Origin: Candidatus Scalindua japonica
GTDB lineage: Bacteria > Planctomycetota > Brocadiia > Brocadiales > Scalinduaceae
DNA length: 64,000 bases
Assembly: GCF_002443295.1 (NCBI RefSeq)
Contig: NZ_BAOS01000022.1
Coordinates: 62,001 to 126,000 of the forward strand
Direction of reading: 5' to 3'
How positions within the stretch are numbered: the first letter of the stretch is position 1; every line of letters starts with the position of its first letter. The notes under the pieces are model-generated. The model was not told where the DNA came from. It did not search any database and saw only the letters and a list, made by a program, of their open reading frames with translations. A program made the position numbers and the translations under genes. Of this stretch, positions 8,223 to 17,896 are shown in pieces.

Positions 8223-9869
8223 ATGGATAATTTAAGAGAAAAGCTTAAAGAAGAAGCACTGAGATTGCGTGAAGACTTAGAGTATATTTATAAGACTCAC
8301 TGCGTTGCGGCTGAAAGGCAAAAAAGCATAAACCACAGTTTAGGTATCACTTCAATCATCTTCTCTGCAATAGCGGGAAGTCTTGCCCTGGGCAAATTAG
8401 TTCGATACTTTGACGTATTTGCAGGTATATCAGGATTTACAGCCGCAACACTTACTGTGCTTCTCATCTTTTTAAAACCCATGGAAAAGCATGAAAGATA
8501 TTTAAGATTAGGGAAAGAATACTTTGCCTTAAGAGAAGACACAAGACGGTTTTGTGAAATTGAGCTTTGTACTGACAAACCGGAAAGTGAATTAAAAACA
8601 GAACTTGAAATACTAATTTCAAAAAAGAGGGAGCTTGATTTAATAAGCCCTCTGCTTGCGATCCGTGCATTTATAAAAGCAAAGAAAAAAGTTGAGTTAG
8701 AAAAAGCAAAACACGGAATAAGAGTTAAAGAGGCCAAAGGGAAAAAGTTATCTGTATTTGAGAAATACCTGACATTCTGGGTCCTGGTTTGCATCGGAGC
8801 AGGAATTTGCCTGGGCAAGATGGCTCCTAACGTTGCCGTAAAACTGGATTCACTTTCAATATATCAGGTATCTATTCCCATTGCTGTATGCCTCTTTTTT
8901 ATGATGTATCCAATCATGGTAAAGATAGATTTTGCAAAGGTATTAAGCGCAGCAAAAACACCTAAGCCTGTGGCTATAACGCTGATTATCAATTGGGCTA
9001 TAAAGCCTTTTACCATGTTTCTGATTGCCTGGTTTTTCCTGGGTTACGTGTTTAAGGATTTCCTGCCTGGGACTGAGATCCTCAAAAACGGCCAGGAAGT
9101 TGAATTATGGAGAAGTTACATTGCAGGGTCAATTCTTCTGGGAATTGCACCCTGTACGGCAATGGTATTGATGTGGAGTTATCTGGCAAAAGGAAATGAT
9201 GGACTTACCCTGGTAATGGTTGCCATTAATTCGTTGACTATGCTGGTCCTCTATGCGCCACTTGGAGGTTTCCTGTTAGGGGTGAATGCAATGCCTATAC
9301 CATGGCAGACAATACTGTTTTCTGTGGCAATTTACGTAGCTCTGCCCCTTGTTACTGGCTATTTCACCAGGAAGTGGGTAATCAAATATAAAGGTCTGGA
9401 GTGGTTCAATGAGAAATTCCTGCACTGGCTTACACCCGTAAGCATATTTGCTTTGCTTGCCACATTAGTGCTTTTGTTTTCCTTTAAAGGTGAAATTATC
9501 ATGAAGAATCCATTAACGATCTTATGGATTTCAATACCACTTTTTATTCAAACAATATTTATTTTTGGTTTAGGATACTTTGTTTTGTCAAGGTTCTTAA
9601 AACTATCATATCATGATGCCGCTCCTTCCGCTATGATTGGCGCTTCTAATCACTTCGAGGTGGCGATTGCAACTGCAACAATGTTGTTTGGATTATCCTC
9701 TGGTGCTGCATTAGCTACGGTCGTTGGTGTTTTGATTGAGGTTCCCGTAATGCTTATGCTTGTCTCAATCTGCAAAAAAACATGCTTTTTGTTTAAAGAA
9801 TGTAGTCTGGAACTGCCACAGTGTAAAACTACCCAACTGATACAAAGTTACGAGAGTGCTGAGATATAG
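8223..9869 (+). CDS. SLATT domain-ACR3 arsenite permease fusion
   Basis: A 548-aa protein. Residues ~1-176 are a two-TM module (hydrophobic segments about 40-57 and 64-86) followed by an amphipathic region ([18 protein letters not shown]). This is the layout of SLATT domains, the 2TM effectors predicted in nucleotide-signalling conflict systems. Residues ~180-530 are an ACR3-type arsenite efflux carrier of about ten TMs, with the conserved transport Cys311 in GIAPCTAMV and Glu506 in [11 protein letters not shown]3 proteins are normally about 350 aa, so the N-terminal part is a true addition with no stop or frameshift between the two. The ATG at 8223 follows the arsR stop by 5 bp; a TTG at 8211 would overlap arsR. 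The ACR3 call is firm; the SLATT call rests on topology and motif pattern. Confidence 0.8.
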   Translation: MDNLREKLKEEALRLREDLEYIYKTHCVAAERQKSINHSLGITSIIFSAIAGSLALGKLVRYFDVFAGISGFTAATLTVLLIFLKPMEKHERYLRLGKEYFALREDTRRFCEIELCTDKPESELKTELEILISKKRELDLISPLLAIRAFIKAKKKVELEKAKHGIRVKEAKGKKLSVFEKYLTFWVLVCIGAGICLGKMAPNVAVKLDSLSIYQVSIPIAVCLFFMMYPIMVKIDFAKVLSAAKTPKPVAITLIINWAIKPFTMFLIAWFFLGYVFKDFLPGTEILKNGQEVELWRSYIAGSILLGIAPCTAMVLMWSYLAKGNDGLTLVMVAINSLTMLVLYAPLGGFLLGVNAMPIPWQTILFSVAIYVALPLVTGYFTRKWVIKYKGLEWFNEKFLHWLTPVSIFALLATLVLLFSFKGEIIMKNPLTILWISIPLFIQTIFIFGLGYFVLSRFLKLSYHDAAPSAMIGASNHFEVAIATATMLFGLSSGAALATVVGVLIEVPVMLMLVSICKKTCFLFKECSLELPQCKTTQLIQSYESAEI

Positions 9870-9906
9870 TGAAATACAATTATTACCTATTCAAAAGGAT
9901 GCTTTC

Positions 9907-10266
9907 ATGAGTAGAGAATGGAAGATACCTGGCGCATTAGTGGCCATCTTTGTTGTGGCTTATACTCTGCCTTTAGGGAATCCAAAGATTCAGGAGGCGT
10001 TTCGGTTACTACAGTGGTACGCGCGCAACCACACCTTAGCTTGCGTTGTGCCCGTTCTATTTATTGCAGGGGCCGTTATCACATTTCTATCACAGAACAC
10101 GGTAATGCGTTATCTGAGGCCCAAATCTAATCCGGTTATTGCTTATGCCGTGGCATCTGTTTCAGGCTGTATCCTGGCCGTTTGCTCGTGCAGCGTGCTG
10201 CCTATTTTTGCCGGTATCTATAAACTAGGCGCTGGTATCGTCAAAAATATTAACCGTAGAAAATAG
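9907..10266 (+). pseudogene. Truncated ArsP/DUF318-like permease
   Basis: Only the first ~119 residues of a permease remain. There are three hydrophobic segments and the cysteine motif VCSCSVLPIFAGIYKLGAG, typical of the ArsP/DUF318 metal or organoarsenical permease group. Family members continue for several more TMs, but here the homology stops after LGAGI and the frame ends after VKNINRRK. AAGGA lies eight bases before the ATG at 9907. The position directly after the SLATT-ACR3 gene suggests it was once part of the arsenic operon. Confidence 0.7.
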
Positions 10267-10288
10267 AATTATCTAAGGTATTGTCAAA

Positions 10289-10411
10289 ATGAATCATGTT
10301 TACGGCCCGGTGCCTTCAAGAAGATTAGGTTTGTCTTTGGGTGTGGATATAGTCCCCTATAAAATTCGTTACTATCTTGTTAGGCAAATATCATGGGTAG
10401 GAAGACTTTAA
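10289..10411 (+). pseudogene. 5' fragment of a radical SAM protein gene
   Basis: A 40-codon ORF begins with [20 protein letters not shown], the characteristic N-terminus of a radical SAM protein family. In intact members this is followed by the CxxxCxxC iron-sulfur motif. Here the homology ends at PYKI, just before the cysteines, and the frame closes after 16 further residues. It begins 22 bp after the truncated permease, so two adjacent genes have both lost their 3' parts. Confidence 0.7.
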
Positions 10412-10498
10412 TAGCAAACATTATTGAGAGACTGGCGTGGCCCATATTTTCCATTTGACCCAGAATTTTCGATGAATTTCCGAATTTTCCTATTGGAC

Positions 10499-11413
10499 AT
10501 GAAAATAGTTCGTATAAACTTGATAGTTATCGTATTTTTCACATGTTGCCTACGTGAATTAGAAAGCGCCGGGCATGGTCATAGTATACACACATCTGCT
10601 GACAGTATTCGACAGCGAACAACTGAAAACTTTGATGTAGTTAATTTATTCAAACCCATACATCCAAAAACACCTGATTCTCCTGGATTTGATATATACA
10701 TGACCCCTTTGATCATTCAGGAAATACCACCTGGTGGAGCAGGAGATATGACTGACCGGTTTGGTCTTGTTACTGCGGATTCTTCTGGACACCTTCATAT
10801 TGATTTGACGCACCCTGTTGTTTATTATTCTCAGTCTTACGTTGAGTTGGGTGGAAGCGTATATCAACAGATTTCTTACCTTTGGTGTTATGATATGGGC
10901 AACACAGAATGCTTAGCGAAGAATATGGGAATTGCCGTTCAAGGAATTCGTATGACGATGTATGGCGACGGATTCCCAGCGATAATTGAAGTCCTTGATG
11001 ATACGAGCAATCACCGTATCCTTTATGTTTCTACGACTCTAGAAGAGACTGCAGTGAATGTATTTGGCAAACCCCTGCCGGGCAGAAAATATTCCATTGA
11101 ATGTAATCAAGAGGACTTGCCGGATGTTGTTGTTGCTCGGGTTGTAAATAATGGACCAGAACCTTCCGGGCCGTTTGTATATATTAAATCCTGTAGCCAT
11201 GATATCACTACTCTACTTTGTCGCTGCGAAAACTCCCAATTCAGGGATATACAAGAAGATGTACTCTACGAGCTTTTACCGATCGAGGAACTCTCTTTTG
11301 TTGGAATTAATGATACGTCCTGGTCAAGGGAAATCCTAAACAACAAGTATCCACGGTCGAAGGAGGAAAAGAACCAATTGTTGAGGACCCTGCGGTTACC
11401 ACCGGAGTTTTGA
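10499..11413 (+). CDS. Secreted protein of unknown function
   Basis: A 304-aa protein if started at the ATG at 10499, which gives a signal peptide (KIVRINLIVIVFF then CCLRELESAGHG). Longer in-frame starts at 10424 and 10472 would bury this signal. The mature part is rich in beta-type segments with six or more cysteines (CYDMGNTEC, SCSHDITTLLCRC). I recognise no domain. The start of the mature protein has several histidines (GHGHSIH). It lies in the decayed tail of the arsenic locus but shows no internal disruption. Confidence 0.65.
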   Translation: MKIVRINLIVIVFFTCCLRELESAGHGHSIHTSADSIRQRTTENFDVVNLFKPIHPKTPDSPGFDIYMTPLIIQEIPPGGAGDMTDRFGLVTADSSGHLHIDLTHPVVYYSQSYVELGGSVYQQISYLWCYDMGNTECLAKNMGIAVQGIRMTMYGDGFPAIIEVLDDTSNHRILYVSTTLEETAVNVFGKPLPGRKYSIECNQEDLPDVVVARVVNNGPEPSGPFVYIKSCSHDITTLLCRCENSQFRDIQEDVLYELLPIEELSFVGINDTSWSREILNNKYPRSKEEKNQLLRTLRLPPEF

Positions 11414-11432
11414 TCTAGCAGAACGGCAACCA

Positions 11433-11710
11433 TTAAAAGCCTGACAGTTCATTGACCACGGCATCAGGATTCTGCCAAAGTTCTCTGTCTTTTCTATCAA
11501 GAAATTCAATATACTTCTGTTCGTCTTTAAATGGTTTTAAATCGTGAAGATTAATTCCCTGCTTTCGTAGAGGGCATTCGATAGACGGCAATTGGGAAGC
11601 ATGGCCAATTTCTTCTTTTTCCATGTACTTTGCTTTGCATTCCTTACTATCTAAAAAAGTTGATAATAGAAAGACCGTGATTAATGTAATAATTGTAATT
11701 TGAACATTTT
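11433..11710 (-). pseudogene. Fragment of a secreted SAM-dependent methyltransferase gene
   Basis: The frame encodes a hydrophobic signal-like stretch (ITIITLITVFLLSTFL), a Cys, then a segment ending DRELWQNPDAVVNELSGF. This matches the start of class I methyltransferases of the type EKPDEVVxALGLKxGxxVADLGAG. It stops just before the SAM-binding glycine loop. The only plausible ATG (near 11710) is out of frame by one base, in a short A run, suggesting a frameshift. The gene is therefore broken at both ends. It is a fourth gene in this stretch, with the permease, radical SAM and possibly the rhodanese, that has lost sequence. Confidence 0.6.
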
Positions 11711-11843
11711 CTCTTTTTCTGAAAGTCGGGTTAAACCAGTATCATTGTCATCGTAAGAAATGATATTTTGTCAAGAGCTGTTCCCACAACATGCATAACT
11801 CCCCATTAGCATGCGGTCAGAGAATGTGTAAGGCGCTTGTTAA

Positions 11844-12950
11844 TCAGGTACGACGGTAAGCCATTGCTCTCTTGACGCGATTGCATGCCATTTTTACGGC
11901 AGCCTCTCTGGGCAGCAAATTTTCCTTCTTTGATCTTTCCAATATCTCAACCGTATTGGTACGGATCTTTTCTTCAATCGTCTCCATAACCTGACTTTCA
12001 GACCCTCCGCGAAATTCTACGGCGGCACAAATAACACCACCAGCGTTGGCAATAAAGTCAGGGATATTCAGAATTCCCCTTTTATGCATCAGTTGTTCAG
12101 CCGTTTCTGTGGCGGGTATGTTGGCTCCATGTATAACCAGCCTTGCCTTGAGTTGATCTACATTGTTTTCTGTCAGCACATCTGGTCGCGCTGCCGGAAT
12201 CCAGATATCACATTTTATACCAACAAGTTCATCACGGCTTATTGCCTGGCCACCGGAAAAAGTGTGCACCGGAGAGCCTTCCTTCTTGTGCTTAATCAGT
12301 GCGTCTACGTCCAGGCCGTTTTGGTTCTGAATAGCACCTTGGCTATCGGAGACAGCGACCAGCATTGCACCTCGTTTGCCAAGAAAGTTAGCGGCATGCC
12401 TACCTACTGCGCCAAACCCCTGTATGGCAAGATGACTTTCTTTGAGAGGAATCCCTGCTTCTGTAGCCGCTACTTCAGCAGCTACTGCTACTCCAAAACC
12501 AGTAGCTCCTATCTCGTCTAGCGGAATACCGCCCAGTACTCTTGGAAGACCTGCCGCTCTACCAATTTCATCATCAACCCAAGCCATGCACTCTTCATTT
12601 GTTCCCATATCAGGCCCGGGGATGTATTCTGTAACCGATCTGATCATACGGGCAAAAGTGCGCATTAATTTTTCCTTTTGTTCATAACTGCAAGCAGGAT
12701 CAGCAATGATCCCTGCTTTAGCTCCTCCATGTGGAAGTCCTGCCGCGGCATTCTTTAGTGTCATGGCACGAGAAAGTCTGTATATCTCGTCTATCGTTAA
12801 ATCAGGTGCCATTCGCACGCCTCCAATTGCCGGTCCGCAGGCGACGTTGTCAACAACTACGATGGCTTCCAGAGCTATACGTGGCTGGCGTAACAACAAT
12901 ATTTTTTCTGGCCCAAGTTCATCACCGATATTGTGTATTTTAATTTTCAT
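11844..12950 (-). CDS. Glu/Leu/Phe/Val dehydrogenase family protein
   Basis: A 368-aa NAD(P)-dependent amino acid dehydrogenase. Catalytic Lys lies in LPHGGAKAGI and the Asp region is PGPDMGTNEE; the Rossmann motif is IQGFGAVGRHAA. The length fits the short (leucine/valine/phenylalanine dehydrogenase-like) branch better than hexameric glutamate dehydrogenase. The reaction is reversible oxidative deamination of an amino acid, releasing ammonium. It follows the alanine dehydrogenase/ornithine cyclodeaminase-like gene by 6 bp on the same strand, so the two form an operon for amino-acid deamination or ammonium assimilation. Substrate specificity cannot be read from the sequence. Confidence 0.92.
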   Translation of the reverse strand: MKIKIHNIGDELGPEKILLLRQPRIALEAIVVVDNVACGPAIGGVRMAPDLTIDEIYRLSRAMTLKNAAAGLPHGGAKAGIIADPACSYEQKEKLMRTFARMIRSVTEYIPGPDMGTNEECMAWVDDEIGRAAGLPRVLGGIPLDEIGATGFGVAVAAEVAATEAGIPLKESHLAIQGFGAVGRHAANFLGKRGAMLVAVSDSQGAIQNQNGLDVDALIKHKKEGSPVHTFSGGQAISRDELVGIKCDIWIPAARPDVLTENNVDQLKARLVIHGANIPATETAEQLMHKRGILNIPDFIANAGGVICAAVEFRGGSESQVMETIEEKIRTNTVEILERSKKENLLPREAAVKMACNRVKRAMAYRRT

Positions 12951-12956
12951 CTCTTA

Positions 12957-13946
12957 TCAGAACAGCTTTATATGTTTTGGTTTCTTCTGCTTCTTCATAA
13001 GCGTGTGATACACAACATACGCTGTAGAAATATCCTGGACGGCTAAACCGGTTGAATCAAATAAAGTGATTTCATCGTCTGCTGTTCTCCCTTTTTTCTT
13101 ACCGACAACAATTTCTCCAAGTTCCGCGTGAATATCTTTCTTCTTTAGTTTGCCTCTGGAAATCGGGACATTGATTTCTCCGGAGTGTGAGGCCTGTTGC
13201 CATTCGTCTAACACAATCTTGCAAGATTTAGTTAGAGTCGTTTCCAATTCCTGCTTTCCTGCGGCATCAGCGCCAATACCATTAATGTGTGTACCGGGAC
13301 CGATCCATGATTTCTTGATAATTGGCTTTCTGGCAGGTGTGGTTGTAGTAATAATATCCGCACCACGACAAGCTTTTTTGCCGTCAGGTTCCGGAAGGAA
13401 AGTGACTTTAGGATATTCCTTAGACATCTCCCTGCAGAATTTAATCATGGACTTTTCAGAACGTGCGTGTACACGAACTTCTTTGAGTTTTCTTGTAAGC
13501 ATTATATGATGTAATTGAGTGTAGGCTTGCGCACCTGCACCAATCAAAGCCATAACTTTGCTGTTTTTTCTAGATAAGTACTTCGTTGCCACACCACCTG
13601 CTGCACCGGTACGCATATTTGTAATATGCGTACCATCCAATACGGCAATATTAATCCCGTTCTTCGGGTCTGTCAGGAGAATAGTTGCCATAACGGTTGG
13701 CAGGCCGTATTTTTTATGATTATCAGGATGGACTGTAACCGATTTTATTCCGGCAACATTCATACCCCGATCATTAATGTAAGCGGGCATAGATCGTAAA
13801 TCACCAAATTTGAAAGTCAAGTATGACTTTGGCGGTTGACAAGCTTTGTGCCGACCAAAAGCTTTGAATGCCGCCTCAACTGTTTTCAGAGAAAGTGGAT
13901 ATGTCAGCACAGATTGTACATCTTTTGCTGTAATTAATAATGTCAT
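12957..13946 (-). CDS. Ornithine cyclodeaminase/mu-crystallin family (archaeal-type alanine dehydrogenase-like)
   Basis: A 329-aa protein of the OCD/mu-crystallin superfamily. A substrate-binding half holds AGIKSVTVHPDN and MRTGAAGGVATKYL, and a Rossmann half begins ALIGAGAQAYTQL. Members reduce or oxidise alpha-imino/amino acids with NAD(P)H. Some are alanine dehydrogenases, others ornithine cyclodeaminases. The ATG at 13946 gives the typical N-terminus TLLITAKDV; the frame extends 20 codons upstream without family-like sequence. It is the first gene of a two-gene operon with the amino-acid dehydrogenase at 11844-12950. Confidence 0.88.
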   Translation of the reverse strand: MTLLITAKDVQSVLTYPLSLKTVEAAFKAFGRHKACQPPKSYLTFKFGDLRSMPAYINDRGMNVAGIKSVTVHPDNHKKYGLPTVMATILLTDPKNGINIAVLDGTHITNMRTGAAGGVATKYLSRKNSKVMALIGAGAQAYTQLHHIMLTRKLKEVRVHARSEKSMIKFCREMSKEYPKVTFLPEPDGKKACRGADIITTTTPARKPIIKKSWIGPGTHINGIGADAAGKQELETTLTKSCKIVLDEWQQASHSGEINVPISRGKLKKKDIHAELGEIVVGKKKGRTADDEITLFDSTGLAVQDISTAYVVYHTLMKKQKKPKHIKLF

Positions 13947-14239
13947 ATGAAATTGGATGATAAGTAACTGTTTTTTATCAATATGTGTATTAGAACAAAA
14001 TACCACAAGAATTCAACAATTTTTCAGGTTTTTCGTAATGAATACGGTAATATTGCTCTGTGTCATCATTCAGAAAATTGGCATATCGTCATTTTGGACA
14101 AATGCACTTCGTTCAGTGTATACTCCTTGAAGAATCTAATATTTACAATATGTTACCCGTCCTCGGTTACACAGAAATTGATCGGCTAAGGCCTCAGAAT
14201 GACATTGTAACATTGTCTGTATGCCGATAGTGTGTCCAT

Positions 14240-14656
14240 CTACTCATCAATTTCAAACGGATCATCTATAGCTGATCCGTTAAACTTCTTTGCATGAGTT
14301 TGTGCGTGTTGCCTTTGTTGAAAGGCATGAATACGATTGTTATTAGTCTTATTTGTAATTAAGTCACTTTCTACAAAATACGCCATATAGGAATCTATCT
14401 TATTCCCCCTGATCTCATCGGTTACTATTACGTGGTCAACAACTTGTATATTTATTTTGAACCATTTCGTTGCACAATATATAGAACAGAACTTCTTGAC
14501 CGAGCCGTCATTCAGCACAATATCAACCTCGTAAATTGCTGTGACAGCAGAACCATCGTATGCACAATGATGAATGCTTAGATATTTCTGGTAAAATACC
14601 CCCATTACTGAAACGATTATGATAATAATTATCCCTATCCAGAATGATTTTGTCAT
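14240..14656 (-). CDS. NosL-like membrane-anchored protein
   Basis: A 138-aa protein with one N-terminal TM (SFWIGIIIIIIVSVMGVF) and an extracytoplasmic part laid out like NosL. It has HHCAYDGSAV, a strand with LNDGSVKKFCSIYC, then VDHVIVTDEIRGNKID, and a C-terminal AFQQRQHAQTHAKKFNG matching the NosL ending. NosL is a copper(I)-binding chaperone of the nitrous oxide reductase system. Here Cys and His residues could bind a metal, but the classical Cys-Gly-Met of NosL is not present. The start at 14656 overlaps the upstream gene by four bases (ATGA). It is the last gene of the ABC operon. Confidence 0.7.
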   Translation of the reverse strand: MTKSFWIGIIIIIIVSVMGVFYQKYLSIHHCAYDGSAVTAIYEVDIVLNDGSVKKFCSIYCATKWFKINIQVVDHVIVTDEIRGNKIDSYMAYFVESDLITNKTNNNRIHAFQQRQHAQTHAKKFNGSAIDDPFEIDE

Positions 14657-15681
14657 TGTATCAGTATCAAATGTACGGTTACCATCATTATAAAAGCCAG
14701 AAAGCAAAACGCGCTTAACACGTTTACCTTCCTTAGAAGCCTTTCTGTTACCGGTTGTGTTTCTTCATTCCTGCAGATGAGGCGGATAATGCCCATCCAT
14801 CCAATTGCAAATGTGCCAATAGCAAATAACCCAAGTATAACCGGCGCATCCGGTACTATACCTTTCCCCATAAAGCAGTAAATGCAGTGGTGAAGTGGCA
14901 GTTGCATAAGAGCAGGACCAATGTTCTCAAAAAACGAAATAATTACGATAGGAATATTAACAGCAGCTATCACAATCTGGCTGTAAAACATAACATTTCC
15001 GGGTATTGACACTGATGATTGCCATTTCCTGGAAAGGCTCGTAAATAATAAAATAATAAGAATTATGTTTGTCGCGTAGAAAACAATAAACAGAGCCTGT
15101 TGGAAATCTCTTCCGAAGAGAGCCTGTGGAATCATTGCAGAGGGTCTTAATGGAGTATCAAAGAAGGTTGCGCAACAGGAGACTGACATCAATGGCTTCA
15201 TGCGGATAACATAATAGATATCACCTATACTATCAGCTAAAAGCACGCCACAAATCGGGAGAAGGAATAACAGATTCTTTCTTGCCAGGGGTGATGTCGA
15301 GATAGATTTATCAACGTAATAGCATAACAACCAGCCTCCCATTATAAAAAATGAAATTGGCTTAATTATCTGCAAAAAAGTTACCGTATCTGGAAGAACA
15401 CGTGTAACTCCAAAAATACACATCGCCCCCGGTACTTCAGATACAAAGCTCTGGAGCATGAAATACAACCACGGCCAGGCAAACATTCGGACTGACAAAG
15501 CCACACATGCTAACAGAAATATCAGATACCCTTTTTCTTCAAAGCTACTTTTGGCCTCTAAAGGCACAGCTTTTTTGAAATGAAAGAGTGTTTTTATTGT
15601 GGCATAAAACAGATACCCACCCAGGGTACAACTTAATACGGCAATAAATAACATAATAAGGGTAAAGATGTTTACAATCAT
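14653..15681 (-). CDS. Polytopic membrane protein with HHCxxC motif
   Basis: A 342-aa integral membrane protein with about eight hydrophobic segments. I recognise no named family. Features of note are PLHHCIYCFMGKG in a loop near residue 275, SCCATFFDTP near 185, and no visible nucleotide-binding site. The CxxC next to a His pair would suit metal or thiol chemistry at the membrane. It is translationally coupled to the ABC ATPase upstream and the NosL-like gene downstream (4-bp overlaps), so a role in the same transport or maturation process is likely. Confidence 0.75.
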   Translation of the reverse strand: MIVNIFTLIMLFIAVLSCTLGGYLFYATIKTLFHFKKAVPLEAKSSFEEKGYLIFLLACVALSVRMFAWPWLYFMLQSFVSEVPGAMCIFGVTRVLPDTVTFLQIIKPISFFIMGGWLLCYYVDKSISTSPLARKNLLFLLPICGVLLADSIGDIYYVIRMKPLMSVSCCATFFDTPLRPSAMIPQALFGRDFQQALFIVFYATNIILIILLFTSLSRKWQSSVSIPGNVMFYSQIVIAAVNIPIVIISFFENIGPALMQLPLHHCIYCFMGKGIVPDAPVILGLFAIGTFAIGWMGIIRLICRNEETQPVTERLLRKVNVLSAFCFLAFIMMVTVHLILIQ

Positions 15682-16340
15682 TCTAACCTGCCATTTCTTA
15701 TTTTATAGATTTCATCTGCAACTTTGTCAAAACCGGTATCGTGTGTAGCTATCAATATTGTCACTCCGCGGGTTTTCAGTTCCGTTAAGAGTTCCAGTAA
15801 ATGTTCGCTTGTCTCATCATCAATGTTAGACGTTGGTTCGTCTGCAATAATAATTTCAGGGTTATTTACAAGCGCCCTTGCTATAGCTACCCGCTGTTGC
15901 TGTCCACCGCTGAGTTCTTCAGGCCTATGATCTAATCTGTCACGAAGCCCCACATTTTCTAAAAGTAATTTTGCTCTTTGAAAACGTTCTCTGGAACTGA
16001 TACATAAGGGTATAAGTGGATATGATACATTCTCCCAACTGGAAAGTCTGGGAATGAGGTGAAAGTCCTGAAAGATAAAACCTATCTTTTCACGGCGTAA
16101 CCTCGAAAGGCCAATGTCAGAAAATGAAGTAATCTCTTCATCATAAATGAACACTTTTCCCTCAGTTGGTCTGTCCAGAGCGCCAATAACATTTAGCAGG
16201 GTAGTCTTCCCTGAACCGGATGGACCGTTAAATACGACAAATCTGTTCTTTGATATATTCAGATTAATATCTCTTAAAGCATGTACTTCGTGCCGTGAAT
16301 GTATACTGTAATATTTACAGAGTTTTTCCGTTCGTATCAT
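15678..16340 (-). CDS. ABC transporter ATP-binding protein (MacB/LolD type)
   Basis: A 220-aa ATPase with Walker [13 protein letters not shown], the signature [14 protein letters not shown] and Walker [13 protein letters not shown], of the LolD/MacB/FtsE class. It would power the FtsX-fold permease encoded directly upstream. The ATG at 16340 shares one base with the permease stop codon (TAATG), which favours it over the 14-codon longer frame. Members of this class drive mechanotransmission or periplasmic extraction rather than classical import. Confidence 0.93.
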   Translation of the reverse strand: MIRTEKLCKYYSIHSRHEVHALRDINLNISKNRFVVFNGPSGSGKTTLLNVIGALDRPTEGKVFIYDEEITSFSDIGLSRLRREKIGFIFQDFHLIPRLSSWENVSYPLIPLCISSRERFQRAKLLLENVGLRDRLDHRPEELSGGQQQRVAIARALVNNPEIIIADEPTSNIDDETSEHLLELLTELKTRGVTILIATHDTGFDKVADEIYKIRNGRLE

Positions 16341-17488
16341 TATTTTAATGCCGCAACCGGAGATTCGGTTGACGCCCTCCATGAAGAATAGATACTACCA
16401 ACCATGGTTAATATTATTGCAAAGAAAAAACTAAGTATACACGGTAGAGGTAAAAACCTTGCGGGAACAACAAATTCAGGTAACATATTTATCTCTCCAA
16501 TAAAAAATTGGGAGATAAAAGCCCCATTGAAGCACTTCATCCATATAATCGACAATAATATGGCAGTGGTTGCTCCAAACAAACTGATTAATAACTGTTC
16601 AAAAGAGATGAGTTCCAGAACTTCCAGTGTCTGCCAACCGGTAGCTTTCATGATACCAATCTCCTTTCTCCGTTCTGATAGTCCAAAACCGGAGGCCACC
16701 AGTATAGCGGGAATACCTAAGGCAAATGCAACGGTATATAAAGCGGTGAAGATTCCCTCTTTAAGCATAAAGCCTTTTTTTACATACAATTCTATCATAT
16801 CTTTATCCTGCAATCTGTACGGTTCACCCTGAAATATATAGTACAGTTCAGTCGCAATCTCCGCGTTGTGACCTGGAACGCTGTACAGCTGTATATCAGT
16901 GGCAATTCCATATTTTCCGAATAATTCACCTGCATCACCAAAAGACATAAAAAGTGTAGACGCACTCCAGATGTTCGAAGCAGAAGAGAAAAAACCCACG
17001 ACGGTGAACAACTTACGATTTTGCCCTCGCATGCTTAATTGATCACCGATATTTAAATTAAAGTGCTCAGCCAAATCATTACCAACTACCACCTCATTTA
17101 CGTTTTCAAAAATCCTGCCTGAAATTAAGGAAGTTGATTCCGGCAGGTGCTCTTTGCCTATCCCCACAATAACAGCAAGTTTGTCCTGCAGATAGCATCT
17201 GCCAATAATTCTTGGTACAGCCTTTTTTACACCAAAAACCTCCTTTACCTCATCCAGATGTTTCAATGGAATAGCCGCATTCCTGCCAAATTCATCAAAT
17301 GTTAAATATAGATCAGCGCTTTCCTCGACAGAACTAAGGGACTGCAATCTGACGCCCTCTGAAATAGCAATGGCAGTTATAAATGGTAAAAGAATGGCGA
17401 TTATACAAAGAGAGACAACAACAGACTTTGTCTTATGTCTTAATAAATTTTCTGTTGCTAAAAGAAATAGATTAATATGCTTTTTCAC
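16340..17488 (-). CDS. ABC transporter permease, MacB/FtsX type
   Basis: A 382-aa permease with an N-terminal TM (about 20-40), a large periplasmic domain (about 45-245) and three C-terminal TMs. This is the FtsX/MacB/LolC fold, with ERRKEIGIMKATGW as the conserved coupling segment. The C-terminus ends WRASTESPVAALK, typical of the family. With its ATPase, NosL-like protein and polytopic partner it forms one operon. The substrate is unknown; a copper, heme or lipoprotein cargo is possible from context. Confidence 0.9.
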   Translation of the reverse strand: MKKHINLFLLATENLLRHKTKSVVVSLCIIAILLPFITAIAISEGVRLQSLSSVEESADLYLTFDEFGRNAAIPLKHLDEVKEVFGVKKAVPRIIGRCYLQDKLAVIVGIGKEHLPESTSLISGRIFENVNEVVVGNDLAEHFNLNIGDQLSMRGQNRKLFTVVGFFSSASNIWSASTLFMSFGDAGELFGKYGIATDIQLYSVPGHNAEIATELYYIFQGEPYRLQDKDMIELYVKKGFMLKEGIFTALYTVAFALGIPAILVASGFGLSERRKEIGIMKATGWQTLEVLELISFEQLLISLFGATTAILLSIIWMKCFNGAFISQFFIGEINMLPEFVVPARFLPLPCILSFFFAIILTMVGSIYSSWRASTESPVAALK

Positions 17489-17492
17489 GTTG

Positions 17493-17810
17493 TTAATTCC
17501 TGATTATTTGAACTGATACGCCCATTTCCACTTTACTTGGTATATAGGAGACAGTGCCAGTATGATCAGGGCAATAGCTATAACCACCAGGGATAGGCCA
17601 TTCGAAGCATGAACACCTGGCATCAATCCTCTGGTCAAAATTGATATAACACCAGGAAGGCTTTGTCGTGGCTCCCAGACCTACACCATGCACTAATTGT
17701 TGAAAGTTATTATCAACGCCTACATACATCTTGCTTCGGCATAGATAAATTGCAACTGATATTGTCATGCATAATAAAATGTTTAAAAACAGAAAAGGTA
17801 TTCTTTTCAT
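17493..17810 (-). CDS. Small secreted Cys-rich protein
   Basis: A 105-aa protein with an N-terminal signal or anchor (RIPFLFLNILLCMTISVAI) and a mature region holding several cysteines (KPSWCY, ARCSCFEW, YCPDH). No family is recognised. It lies 4 bp before the MacB-type permease gene on the same strand, so it is probably the first gene of that operon. A periplasmic metal-binding or substrate-binding role is conceivable but is only inference. Confidence 0.6.
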   Translation of the reverse strand: MKRIPFLFLNILLCMTISVAIYLCRSKMYVGVDNNFQQLVHGVGLGATTKPSWCYINFDQRIDARCSCFEWPIPGGYSYCPDHTGTVSYIPSKVEMGVSVQIIRN

Positions 17811-17896
17811 TTTGTAGAGTTGTCAAGTTGTTTCGATTGTTTTCTATTTTCAGTGTACAGGTTGAATAGTAGAAAGCCAGAGAAAATCTATAATAC

